Source of the DNA: Tissierellia bacterium
Lineage (GTDB): Bacteria > Bacillota > Clostridia > Tissierellales > Peptoniphilaceae
Length of the DNA stretch: 38,141 nt
Assembly (NCBI GenBank): GCA_012728755.1
Contig: JAAYEL010000066.1
Location: 1 to 38,141 of the forward strand
Direction: 5' to 3'
Shown here piece after piece: positions 27,443-35,173 of the stretch (its first letter is position 1; each line of letters begins with the position of its first letter). The position numbers were made by a program, and so were the translations under genes. Under the pieces are notes generated by a model. That model did not search any database and had not been told where the DNA came from. It saw only the letters and a program-made list of their open reading frames with translations.

Positions 27443-27510
27443 TTTAGAAATTGAAGAAGTGTTTAGTATACTAAAGTTTGTCCAAGAAAAAACCAACTAT
27501 CCTTTACTTA

Positions 27511-27540
27511 TTGTTAAATGGATGATACAATATATATAAT
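27511..27540 (+). promoter_or_regulatory. Promoter of the lipoprotein gene
   Basis: TTGTTA (27511-27516) and TATAAT (27535-27540) are separated by 18 bases. It leaves a leader of about 135 nt before ATG 27682, in which I recognise no riboswitch. Confidence 0.5.
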
Positions 27541-27681
27541 TAAAATACATCAATATATGTTTTTATTGAATGTTCGTATTACATAATTTTGTATCAATTT
27601 GCAAGCTAATTAACTCTTAGACTTACAAATAACTCCAAGTCTTAATAGGACTACAAGTAATTAAACCAAGGAGGTTTAGAC

Positions 27682-28233
27682 ATGAAAAAAACTAAGATAA
27701 TCGTAGTATCGCTATTAGTCATGATTCTGCTACTATCAGCATGTACAGATGTAAAAAAAGATGTATTAACTGAACCTAGGTATGAGGATTTATGGTATGG
27801 TTCAGAAGAAGGTAGAGTTTATGAAAACGAAAAAATAGCTGTCATAACATCTAATAGAGGATTCTATATTTATGACTATGATAGTAAACAGGTTGTTAAA
27901 GAGTATCATGTTGACGTTAAAAAGGGATTTGATATAGAGGCTGAAGTAGGGAAAGTTAGATTCCATTTAGACAAAGTGCTAGAAAAATTAAGCATCAGTG
28001 CATTTAGCGTAGAGGGTGATTTATCAAAATATCACTTTGTATATGATATAAAAGCAGATACTGTAGAAAAGAAAGATGGAAATTTACCAGATGAGTATAT
28101 AGATCCACAAGAAGCGATCCAAACTACCTATATGGGCGAGGATCTACAAGGATATTCCTTCAAGAGCAAACTAAAAAATGAAGAAATATTTCCATTCAAA
28201 GATAGGGACTATAAATTTGATTTAGATATTTAA
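27682..28233 (+). CDS. Putative lipoprotein of unknown function
   Basis: 183 residues. The N-terminus is a lipoprotein signal: MKKTKIIVVSL, a hydrophobic core and lipobox LLSAC with Cys21. The mature part is hydrophilic and rich in Asp, Glu, Lys and Tyr, with GFYIYDYDSKQVVKEY and YHFVYDIKAD suggesting beta-strands. No domain is recognised. CCAAGGAGG lies ahead of ATG 27682. It has its own promoter, and a strong composite hairpin/terminator lies 70 bases beyond its stop, so it seems monocistronic. It would be anchored to the outer face of the membrane. Confidence 0.72.
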   Translation: MKKTKIIVVSLLVMILLLSACTDVKKDVLTEPRYEDLWYGSEEGRVYENEKIAVITSNRGFYIYDYDSKQVVKEYHVDVKKGFDIEAEVGKVRFHLDKVLEKLSISAFSVEGDLSKYHFVYDIKADTVEKKDGNLPDEYIDPQEAIQTTYMGEDLQGYSFKSKLKNEEIFPFKDRDYKFDLDI

Positions 28234-28240
28234 CAAAGAA

Positions 28241-28433
28241 GTACCTTTTCCACAGAAAAGATCCTAGCTGCGTGCCTCGACTGGCGAAGCTTTTTACTGA
28301 TATGCGACCTACTTAAACTGATTCATAAAAGGTGGTTTATAACCGCCTTTTATGGTCAGTCCAGCAGGTCGCTTTTTTAATGAAGCTTCTTGTCTGCGGA
28401 TTCCTCGCTTCGGACTTTTCAGTGGAAAAGTAC
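28241..28433. repeat. 193-bp imperfect inverted-repeat element (MITE-like)
   Basis: The ends are inverted repeats: GTACCTTTTCCACAGAAAAG then ATCC on the left (28241-28264), and the complement of GTACTTTTCCACTGAAAAG then TCC on the right (28433-28412). They differ by one mismatch and two single-base indels. GAAGCTT occurs on both inner flanks. The centre is a strong nested hairpin with T6 (28304-28378). No coding sequence is supported. It resembles a non-autonomous mobile element or a structured RNA gene; sequence alone does not decide. Confidence 0.6.
28304..28378 (+). terminator. Nested three-part hairpin with T-run
   Basis: GCGACCT (28304-28310) pairs with AGGTCGC (28366-28372), ACTGA (28317-28321) with TCAGT (28356-28360), and CATAAAAGGTGGTT (28324-28337) with AACCGCCTTTTATG (28341-28354). 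Six T follow. It would terminate the lipoprotein transcript. Confidence 0.75.
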
Positions 28434-28602
28434 AAATTTGGCGGGGCGTTAGTGTGCAAGGCAGAGGCTGTGTTTTGTGTAGGTCTAAGGTGATTTAAGA
28501 GGTGTGAGTTTTTGCACAGCAAAAACTTCCATGATCTAATCGTCGTCTCATCCCTTGCGAATGCTTCGAAAAATTCGTCTCGAAAAGTATTAGGGGAAGC
28601 GG

Positions 28603-28635
28603 AGGGGTTCGAAGAAATTCGAACCCTTCTTTTTT
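28603..28635 (+). terminator. Intrinsic terminator in the hairpin-rich region
   Basis: AGGGGTTCGAA and TTCGAACCCTT form an 11-bp stem with a GAAA loop, followed by C and seven T. It implies that a transcript crosses this region from upstream. Confidence 0.8.
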
Positions 28636-28753
28636 AGATAGGAAAAAGGTAGATTTCGCTTGGCGAAATCTGTCATTCTATTGGCAATGCCATGGTTGTG
28701 TCCACTTTTAGGGTCCAGCCATGGTATAGCTATGATTTTAACGATAATTCCGA

Positions 28754-28779
28754 AGCTTGCGAACGCAAGCTACCTTTTT
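28754..28779 (+). terminator. Short hairpin and T-run upstream of sdaAB
   Basis: AGCTTGC/GCAAGCT around GAAC, then ACC and five T. It probably insulates the sda genes from upstream transcription. Confidence 0.5.
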
Positions 28780-28862
28780 ATTTAGTGTAATTAATGCGAT
28801 AATATGATATTATTTTATTGTAAGGAAGTTGTTCTCATTTGAGGATTTTTAAGGAGATTACT

Positions 28863-29522
28863 ATGAATAAGATTTCATATTTTAATGTTATAGGGCCGGT
28901 GATGATTGGTCCATCAAGTTCGCATACGGCTGGGGCTGTGAGGATTGGTTTGGCTGCAAGAGCTATATTGGAAGAGGGATTTCACAAGATTAATTTTAAG
29001 CTATATGGTTCATTTGCTAAGACATATAAAGGGCATGGAACGGATAAGGCGTTGATAGCAGGAGCACTTGGGATGATGCCTCATGAAGAGAGGATTAAGG
29101 TTGCGGATGATATCGCTAGGGAAATGGGTATTGAGGTGAATTTTTCTGAGGTACAGCTTGCCATTGCTCATCCAAATACTGCTATAGTTGAGTTTTGGTA
29201 TCCTGATGGAAGGATAAAAAGTGTTCAAGGCGTATCGCTTGGTGGTGGTCAAATTGAGATAGTAAAGATTGATGGGCAGGCTGTAAAGATATTGCCTGGA
29301 GACCCGACTTTAGTTCTTCAATACAAGGACAGAAAGGGCGTTATTAGCGCAGTTTCGACTTTACTTGCTAAATGGGACTATAACATCGAAACGATTACGA
29401 ATAACAGGGATGAGGGCTTTGTGACGCTGGTTATCATATTGGATAAGAAGCTTGAACAAAGTTGTTTTGAAAAAATAAAAGGGCTTGGTATTTTTGACCA
29501 TAGCTCGTATGTATATTTCTAG
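28863..29522 (+). CDS. sdaAB: L-serine dehydratase, beta subunit
   Basis: 219 residues from ATG 28863, preceded by AAGGAG seven bases upstream; the earlier TTG lacks a site. GPVMIGPSSSHTAGAVRIG is the serine-binding signature, followed by GHGTDKALIAGALG and an ACT-like C-terminal part (RKGVISAVSTLLAKWDYNIE). With SdaAA it forms the oxygen-labile [4Fe-4S] enzyme that converts serine to pyruvate and ammonia. Eight bases separate it from sdaAA. In this locus it may also be a source of ammonia for the carbamoyl-phosphate synthase (inference). Confidence 0.93.
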   Translation: MNKISYFNVIGPVMIGPSSSHTAGAVRIGLAARAILEEGFHKINFKLYGSFAKTYKGHGTDKALIAGALGMMPHEERIKVADDIAREMGIEVNFSEVQLAIAHPNTAIVEFWYPDGRIKSVQGVSLGGGQIEIVKIDGQAVKILPGDPTLVLQYKDRKGVISAVSTLLAKWDYNIETITNNRDEGFVTLVIILDKKLEQSCFEKIKGLGIFDHSSYVYF

Positions 29523-29530
29523 GAGGACTC

Positions 29531-30418
29531 ATGTTTACAAGTGGTAAAGAGTTATTAAGAGTTTGTAGAGAAAACAAGATGAGTATATCGCAAGTGGCCA
29601 TCCAAAGAGAGATGGAAAATTATGGTACAAGTTTAGAGACGATTTTTGAGAGAAATAAAGTTATACTTCAGGTTATGAAGGATTCGGCTATAAAGGGCAC
29701 ACAGGAGTCAGTTAAATCAGTTTCTGGGATTATTGGTGGAGATGCTAAGAAAATGTATGACTACGCGAATTCTGGAAATACATTGTTGGATTCAAAGATG
29801 TTAAAGCTTATGTCAATGGGACTTTCAACATCCGAGGTAAATGCTAGCATGGGTAAGATTGTGGCAGCACCGACCGCAGGTGCGGCAGGCATCATCCCCG
29901 CTGTATTAACTTCTGTTCAACTGGATAAGGGGTTTTCAGATTTACAAATTATTAGGGCGTTGATGACGATAGGAGCGATTGGTTCGATAATCATGCGTAA
30001 TGCCTCCGTTTCGGGTGCCGTTGGAGGTTGTCAAGCAGAGACGGGTTCAGCATCTGCGATGGCTGCAGCAGCATTGGTTGAATTAATGGGAGGAAGCCCG
30101 CAGCAAGCACTGGACGCGGCTAGTTTTGCATTGATTCATGTTATGGGGCTTGTTTGTGATCCGATTGCAGGTTTGGTTGAATATCCATGTCTATTTAGAA
30201 ATTCGTCAGGGTCTGTTAATGCATATATCTCAGCTGAAATGGCCTTGGCTGGCATCACTTCACTGGTACCTTTTGACCAAGTTGTCAAAGCTATGCGTGA
30301 AGTAGGAGATGAGATGAGCACAAACCTTAAAGAAACAGCTTTGGGCGGCGTAGCAATGAGTGCAAAAGGACAAGAGATACAAGAAAAGATTTTTGGTTCA
30401 AATTGTGGTAAAATTTAA
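29531..30418 (+). CDS. sdaAA: L-serine dehydratase, alpha subunit
   Basis: 295 residues. AAPTAGAAGIIPAVL, GAVGGCQAETGSASAMAAAA and HVMGLVCDPIAGLVEYPC are the family signatures; the cysteines in GGCQ, LVCDP and YPC are the expected [4Fe-4S] ligands. AGGAGG precedes ATG 29531. It pairs with SdaAB upstream. Length and motifs are normal for the two-subunit clostridial enzyme. Confidence 0.94.
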   Translation: MFTSGKELLRVCRENKMSISQVAIQREMENYGTSLETIFERNKVILQVMKDSAIKGTQESVKSVSGIIGGDAKKMYDYANSGNTLLDSKMLKLMSMGLSTSEVNASMGKIVAAPTAGAAGIIPAVLTSVQLDKGFSDLQIIRALMTIGAIGSIIMRNASVSGAVGGCQAETGSASAMAAAALVELMGGSPQQALDAASFALIHVMGLVCDPIAGLVEYPCLFRNSSGSVNAYISAEMALAGITSLVPFDQVVKAMREVGDEMSTNLKETALGGVAMSAKGQEIQEKIFGSNCGKI

Positions 30419-30439
30419 GAAACACAAAAAGGAGATTTT

Positions 30440-31717
30440 ATGAATATTTGGATAAAAAATGCTACAGTCCTTACGATGGATGATAAGCAGATGATATTAG
30501 AAAATACAAATCTATATGTTGAAGGGAATAGGATATTACATATAGGAGAAGAACTTAGAGATTTCGTAGCAGAAAAAGTAATTGATGCTAATAAGAAAGT
30601 TGTCATGCCTGGCTTGATAAACTGCCATACTCATATAGCCATGAGCGTTTTTAGAAACTATGGAAATGATGTAGGACTTGAGACTTGGCTTCAAGATTAT
30701 ATATGGCCGGCAGAAAGCAATCTAACTCCAGAGGATGTTAGGATAGGTAGTGAAGTTTCTATAGCAGAGATGATTGAATCAGGAACTACTACATTTGTTG
30801 ATATGTATTATTATATGGATGAAGTAGCAAAAGCTAGCGAAAAGATGGGGATACGCGCGGTGTTAACTCGTGGTATGACAAATCCGACAAAGGAAATATT
30901 AGAAGGCGAGAGAGAATTTTACAGAAATTGGCATGGAAAAGCTAATGGCCGTATTGAAATGATGGTAGGTTCTCACTCGGTATATACTAACAATAAGGAA
31001 TCTTTGATTAAGGAAAGAGACTTGGCAGATGAGTTAAAAGTAGGTATTCATATCCATCTTAATGAATCACAAAGTGAAGTTGAAAATTCGATTAAGGATC
31101 ATAAACTTGCGCCTCTTGAGTTTGTTGATACACTAGGTATGCTAAATAAGAAAACTATAGCTGCTCATTGTGTATGGTTAAGCGATAGAGAAAAAGAGAT
31201 AGCTATTGAAAGACAAATAAATATGGTTCATAACCCAGCATCTAATATGAAATTAGCTAGTGGCTTTATGGAAGCACAAAAGATGATTAATGCAGGTGCT
31301 AATGTATGTTTAGGAACAGATGGTTCAGCATCAAATAATGTATTAGATATGTTTGAAGAGATGAAATTAGCTTCACTTATTGCTAAGGGAAGATATTTAG
31401 ATCCACAAAACCTAGATGCAAAAACTGTCCTAAAAATGGCCACTGTAAATGGAGCGAAAGCGATAGGAAAAGAAGGACAATTAGGAAAGCTAAAAGAAGG
31501 TTATCTAGCAGATTTAATAATTATTGATTTTGATAACCTAAGACATGTACCAAACAACGACATCATGGCTGCATTGGTTTACTCGACAAATGGATTTGAT
31601 GTAAATACAACTATTATCGATGGAAATGTTTTATATGAAAACAACGAACATATCGGTGTGGATGTAGAATTATTAAAAGAAGAAGTAAATAATATATTCA
31701 ATAGATTAGTGAGATAG
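30440..31717 (+). CDS. mtaD: Amidohydrolase, MTA/SAH deaminase family
   Basis: 425 residues. Zinc motif HTHIAMS (H63, H65), then HLNESQSEVE, AAHCVWLS, HNPASNMKLASG and GTDGSASNN match 5'-methylthioadenosine/S-adenosylhomocysteine deaminases. The loop usually reading APHA-x-YT is GSHSVYT here, so exact substrate is uncertain among adenosine-like compounds or other aminopurines. The enzyme would deaminate its substrate with release of ammonia. AAAGGAG precedes ATG 30440, 22 bases after sdaAA, so it is probably co-transcribed with the serine dehydratase. Confidence 0.82.
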   Translation: MNIWIKNATVLTMDDKQMILENTNLYVEGNRILHIGEELRDFVAEKVIDANKKVVMPGLINCHTHIAMSVFRNYGNDVGLETWLQDYIWPAESNLTPEDVRIGSEVSIAEMIESGTTTFVDMYYYMDEVAKASEKMGIRAVLTRGMTNPTKEILEGEREFYRNWHGKANGRIEMMVGSHSVYTNNKESLIKERDLADELKVGIHIHLNESQSEVENSIKDHKLAPLEFVDTLGMLNKKTIAAHCVWLSDREKEIAIERQINMVHNPASNMKLASGFMEAQKMINAGANVCLGTDGSASNNVLDMFEEMKLASLIAKGRYLDPQNLDAKTVLKMATVNGAKAIGKEGQLGKLKEGYLADLIIIDFDNLRHVPNNDIMAALVYSTNGFDVNTTIIDGNVLYENNEHIGVDVELLKEEVNNIFNRLVR

Positions 31718-31742
31718 GACGACTTATCTTAGTGGAGGGAAT

Positions 31743-32975
31743 ATGATTGGTGTAGATATCATAAGGATTGATAGAATAGAGAAACTAAAAAAACATAAGA
31801 CATTTTACGCTAAATTCTTTACACAAAATGAGTATGAGTATATAGAAAAGAAGAATTTTTCAAATAACACCATAGCTGGATTGATAGCAGCAAAAGAAGC
31901 TATTTCAAAGGTTTTTAAGACAGGTATTGGTGCTAAGCTTGGTTTATTAGATATAGAGATATTGCATGATAAAAATGTTCCTTATGTAAACATGAATCAT
32001 GATAGGATAAGAAAATTAGCTACACAAAAGGGAGTTAAAAATCTTGATATTAGCATATCTCATGATGGAGACTACGCCATGGCTACATCCGTTGCTACGG
32101 AAGGATTTCATATAGATATCGACGAAGAAATGATATCTTTATTACCGAAAAGAAAAGCAAACTTCAATAAATATGATTACGGCAAGGTGCTAATTATTGG
32201 AGGGAAAAAAGGCATGTCTGGGTCTATAAGATTAGCCGCTACTTCTGCTATGAAATCAGGTGCAGGGATGGTATATATCTACACGCCAAAGAATGTGGCA
32301 GAAAGCTTATCTCAGACATTGATCGAACCAATAATATATTCTGTAGATGAAGATTCGGATGGTCAAATAGCAGATTTAAATACTACTGAATTTATTGACC
32401 TTATTCAAAAAATGGATGCGATAGCCATTGGTCCTGGATTAGGAAAACCAGTCATAGCAGGAGCGATGTTAAAGATAATTCTTGAAAACTTTATAGGTCC
32501 AGTAGTCATTGACGCTGATGGGTTAAATGTGATTTCAGGTGAAATGAGTTTATTGAAACTAAAGAAAAATGTTTATATAACACCTCATCATATGGAATTT
32601 AGTAGGGTGAGTGGAAAAAGCCTAGATGAGATAAACAGTGATAGAGAGATGGTAGTCACAGAGTTTTTGAAAAAATATGATATAAATGTTCTCTTAAAAG
32701 GCAATAATTCACTTGTGATAAATAGGAGAAGAAAATATATAAACCAAACTGGAAATTCCGGAATGGCGAAAGCGGGAAGTGGAGATAGCCTAACAGGTAT
32801 ATTGGTTGCTCTTCTTGCAAGAAAAGATAACTTTGATATGCTTAAATTAGCTACATATATCCATGGACTATGTGGAGATTTAGCAAAGATCAAGCTTGGA
32901 GAAGATTCTATGACAGCAAGCGATTTAGTAGAACAAATTCCTGCTGTTATGAAGGAGATCAGAAATAATGAATGA
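31743..32975 (+). CDS. acpS-nnrD: Fusion of holo-ACP synthase (AcpS) and NAD(P)HX dehydratase (NnrD)
   Basis: 410 residues with two enzyme domains. Residues 1-118 are AcpS: GVDIIRIDRI (D5), AAKEAISKVFKTG (E52, K55) and ISISHDGDYAMATSVA; it moves phosphopantetheine from CoA to acyl-carrier protein. Residues about 135-410 are NnrD: KVLIIGGKKGMSGSIRLAA, AIGPGLGKP, VIDADGLN, ITPHHMEFSR and GNSGMAKAGSGDSLTG (D348), an ATP/ADP-dependent dehydratase that repairs hydrated NAD(P)H. The epimerase domain NnrE, often fused to NnrD, is absent. In Bacillus acpS lies near alr and mazF, and the same neighbourhood is kept here. The chain is one uninterrupted frame with GGAGGG before ATG. Confidence 0.92.
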   Translation: MIGVDIIRIDRIEKLKKHKTFYAKFFTQNEYEYIEKKNFSNNTIAGLIAAKEAISKVFKTGIGAKLGLLDIEILHDKNVPYVNMNHDRIRKLATQKGVKNLDISISHDGDYAMATSVATEGFHIDIDEEMISLLPKRKANFNKYDYGKVLIIGGKKGMSGSIRLAATSAMKSGAGMVYIYTPKNVAESLSQTLIEPIIYSVDEDSDGQIADLNTTEFIDLIQKMDAIAIGPGLGKPVIAGAMLKIILENFIGPVVIDADGLNVISGEMSLLKLKKNVYITPHHMEFSRVSGKSLDEINSDREMVVTEFLKKYDINVLLKGNNSLVINRRRKYINQTGNSGMAKAGSGDSLTGILVALLARKDNFDMLKLATYIHGLCGDLAKIKLGEDSMTASDLVEQIPAVMKEIRNNE

Positions 32976-34092
32976 AATTAATAGAGTGATTATTAATTTG
33001 GATTCCATAAAACAAAATATATTGAATTTGAGGCAAAAGGCCGAAGGTGCGCAGTTTTACGCGGTAGTAAAGGCAAATGGCTATGGTCTTGGATCTGTAA
33101 AAATCAGTAAATATGTCGAAGATATAGTAGATGGATATTGTGTATCTAATCTTGAAGAGGCTTTGGCTCTAAGAAATGCTGGTATAAAAAAAGAAATTTT
33201 GATACTAGGATTTATACAAGAAGAAGATATATTAATAGCAGCTAAAAATGACCTAACAATTAGTTTATATGATTCTGACTTTTCAAGTTTTATAGATGAT
33301 GTATTAGAGGATAATGGCTATACTATTAAAGCGCATGTAAAAATCGATACAGGTCATGGACGAATCGGTTATCAAATTAATGAGGAAAATGTGAATAAGA
33401 TAGTAGATTTATTTAAGCTTAAAAGCATTAATATAGAAGGAATATTTTCACATCTTTCTACAGCTGATGAACTTGATGTTGAGTATACAAAAAAGCAAAA
33501 AGAAAAATTTGACTGGATGGTTCAAAGAGTAGAAAGTCATGGTTTAAACTTTAAGAAAAAGCATTTATCCAATGATGCTGGACTTATTAAACATGGGCTT
33601 TACTATGATATCGTTAGATCTGGTATAGGAATGTATGGTTTCTATCCTTCTGATTTATTAAAGGAAGAAAGAGAAGTAGAGCTTATCCCATCATTTACTT
33701 GGCTATCAAGAGTTTCTTTTGTTAAAGATATTGAAGCGGGTCAAGCAATTTCATATGGAAGGACATTTATATCTGATAAGCCTATGAAAATAGCTACAGT
33801 ATCAGTTGGCTATGCTGATGGATATAAGAAATGTTTATCTAATAAAGCCTATGTACTTATAAATGGACAAAAGGCTAATGTCATAGGTAATATCACTATG
33901 GATCAGATGATGGTGGATGTGACAGATATAGATAATGTCAATATGAAAGATGATGTTGTGTTAATCGGAAGAAGTGAAGATGAATATATCTCTATAGAGC
34001 AATTGGCTACTTGGGCACAAACAATTAGCTATGAGATAATGACTTCCATCTCAGAAAGGGTTCACAGGGAATATATAGCCATTCAAAATTGA
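32968..34092 (+). CDS. alr: Alanine racemase
   Basis: 374 residues, fold type III PLP enzyme. AVVKANGYGLG holds the PLP lysine (K35), HVKIDTGHGRIGY and IFSHLSTADE line the barrel, GIGMYGFYP binds phosphate, the catalytic Tyr lies in ISYGRTF, and ITMDQMMVDVTD is near the C-terminus. It makes D-alanine for peptidoglycan. It overlaps the acpS-nnrD fusion by eight bases. AAGGAG lies ten bases before its ATG. Its final codons contain the -35 element of the mazF promoter. Confidence 0.95.
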   Translation: MNEINRVIINLDSIKQNILNLRQKAEGAQFYAVVKANGYGLGSVKISKYVEDIVDGYCVSNLEEALALRNAGIKKEILILGFIQEEDILIAAKNDLTISLYDSDFSSFIDDVLEDNGYTIKAHVKIDTGHGRIGYQINEENVNKIVDLFKLKSINIEGIFSHLSTADELDVEYTKKQKEKFDWMVQRVESHGLNFKKKHLSNDAGLIKHGLYYDIVRSGIGMYGFYPSDLLKEEREVELIPSFTWLSRVSFVKDIEAGQAISYGRTFISDKPMKIATVSVGYADGYKKCLSNKAYVLINGQKANVIGNITMDQMMVDVTDIDNVNMKDDVVLIGRSEDEYISIEQLATWAQTISYEIMTSISERVHREYIAIQN

Positions 34093-34118
34093 CTATTTTA
34101 CCATATTTAAGTTATAAT
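34089..34118 (+). promoter_or_regulatory. Promoter of mazF
   Basis: TTGACT (34089-34094) overlaps the alr stop codon. TATAAT (34113-34118) follows after an 18-base spacer. The start near 34125 gives a leader of about 20 nt. Confidence 0.72.
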
Positions 34119-34146
34119 ATCACTAGAGCACAGAAGGGAAAATGGT

Positions 34147-34494
34147 ATGAAAGTTAAACGTGGTGATGTTTTTTATGCAGACTTAAGTCCCGTCGTAGGT
34201 TCGGAGCAAGGTGGCATTAGGCCAGTCTTAGTTATCCAAAACGATATGGGAAACAAGTATAGCCCAACAATCATCATAGCAGCAATAACATCACAGACTA
34301 ACAAAACCCGCATACCGACGCATATAAGCGTTGATCCGAAGATTGGACTACCAAAAAACTCGGTGGTATTATTAGAGCAAGTAAGGACAATCGATAAGAA
34401 GAGATTGAGGGATAAGGTTGGATCATTTGATGATATTGCTATGAAAAAAGTTGATGATTCGTTGAAAATTTCAGTTGGGCTCAAACGTACATAG
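34147..34494 (+). CDS. mazF: MazF/EndoA-type mRNA interferase without an adjacent antitoxin
   Basis: 115 residues, almost the length of Bacillus Endo[30 protein letters not shown] and [12 protein letters not shown] with THISVD, plus [11 protein letters not shown], are the PemK/MazF fold signatures; Arg25-like and Thr49-like catalytic positions appear retained. It would cleave single-stranded RNA at short motifs. In Bacillus the antitoxin gene lies between alr and this gene; here only 54 bases separate them, filled by a near-consensus promoter. No antitoxin-like frame follows either. It is therefore a lone toxin gene in this window with its own promoter and terminator. Confidence 0.92.
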   Translation: MKVKRGDVFYADLSPVVGSEQGGIRPVLVIQNDMGNKYSPTIIIAAITSQTNKTRIPTHISVDPKIGLPKNSVVLLEQVRTIDKKRLRDKVGSFDDIAMKKVDDSLKISVGLKRT

Positions 34495-34532
34495 GAGAGA
34501 TATCAATATAGATATTTCTCCATTTTTCTTTT
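34494..34532 (+). terminator. Intrinsic terminator of mazF
   Basis: GGAGAGATATC (34494-34504) pairs with GATATTTCTCC (34511-34521), one G-T pair, around a 6-nt loop. ATTTTTCTTTT follows. Confidence 0.88.
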
Positions 34533-34581
34533 AAAATGATTTTAATGGGTATCAATTACCATATGATTTAAGGAGGACAAA

Positions 34582-35160
34582 ATGACTAAAGTTTACACGT
34601 TATTAAAGAATGGTTTTGAAGAAATAGAAGCGCTAACGATAGTTGATTATCTAAGAAGAGCGGACATAGATGTCACAACAGTTTCTGTTGAAGATACATT
34701 AGAAGTACAAGGTGGACATAATATTAAAGTATTGGCAGATATGATGCTTGATGATTTAAAAGTTGAAAATATAGATTTAATTTTTGTGCCTGGTGGTATG
34801 CCAGCAGCTGAAGACTTAAGTAATGATAGTAGAGTTACAGAGTTGATATCTTCAGTAGATAAAAATGGAAGAGTAGTGGCATCAATATGTGCTGGTCCAA
34901 TGGTACTTGAAAAAGCAGGAGTACTTAAAGGAAAGAGCGCCACATCTTACCCAGGATTTGATACAAAGCTAGAGTCGCTAGATAACTATTTGGAGGATCT
35001 TGTAGTAGTGGATGAAAATATAATCACTTCAAGAGGACCATCAACAGCAGTATACCTAGCTTTAAAGCTAATAGAACTTCTTAAAGGAAGCGAAAAGAAA
35101 GACGAAATTAAGAAAAATATTTTACTGGATAAAGTTGAAGCTCAAATAAAGACTAAATAA
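34582..35160 (+). CDS. DJ-1/PfpI family protein
   Basis: 192 residues. FEEIEALTIVDYLRRA carries the conserved Glu, LIFVPGGMPAAEDL is the oxyanion region, and ASICAGPMVLEKAG contains the reactive Cys nucleophile elbow. The closest named groups are YajL/ThiJ-like DJ-1 proteins, for which chaperone, deglycase and glyoxalase activities have been proposed. TAAGGAGG precedes ATG 34582. A charged 25-residue tail extends past the fold. It is followed 13 bases later by the acetyltransferase gene, probably co-transcribed. Confidence 0.88.
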   Translation: MTKVYTLLKNGFEEIEALTIVDYLRRADIDVTTVSVEDTLEVQGGHNIKVLADMMLDDLKVENIDLIFVPGGMPAAEDLSNDSRVTELISSVDKNGRVVASICAGPMVLEKAGVLKGKSATSYPGFDTKLESLDNYLEDLVVVDENIITSRGPSTAVYLALKLIELLKGSEKKDEIKKNILLDKVEAQIKTK

Positions 35161-35173
35161 TAGGGGAGATATT

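Larger units (their letters stand above)
28434..28790. other. Hairpin-dense non-coding stretch before sdaAB
   Basis: Visibly more GC-rich than its neighbours, with no convincing gene. Perfect or near-perfect stems are AGTTTTTGC/GCAAAAACT (28507-28527), GGGTTCGAA/TTCGAACCC (28605-28626), AGATTTCGC/GCGAAATCT (28651-28671), ATGCCATGG/CCATGGTAT (28687-28727, one wobble) and AGCTTGCG/CGCAAGCT (28754-28771). Confidence 0.55.

Noticed and set aside
27547..27681. Riboswitch in the lipoprotein leader
   Set aside because: Only a weak 6-bp pairing (AGACTT/AAGTCT) is visible and no known aptamer motif is recognised.
28337..28522. 61-residue minus-strand frame in the hairpin-rich region
   Set aside because: It runs through the inverted-repeat element, has odd composition and lacks a convincing ribosome site.
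28241..28790. Known housekeeping RNA (tmRNA, RNase P RNA, 6S, SRP)
   Set aside because: I could not find the conserved core sequences of these RNAs, for example no CCA-ended acceptor-like pairing and no RNase P core motifs.
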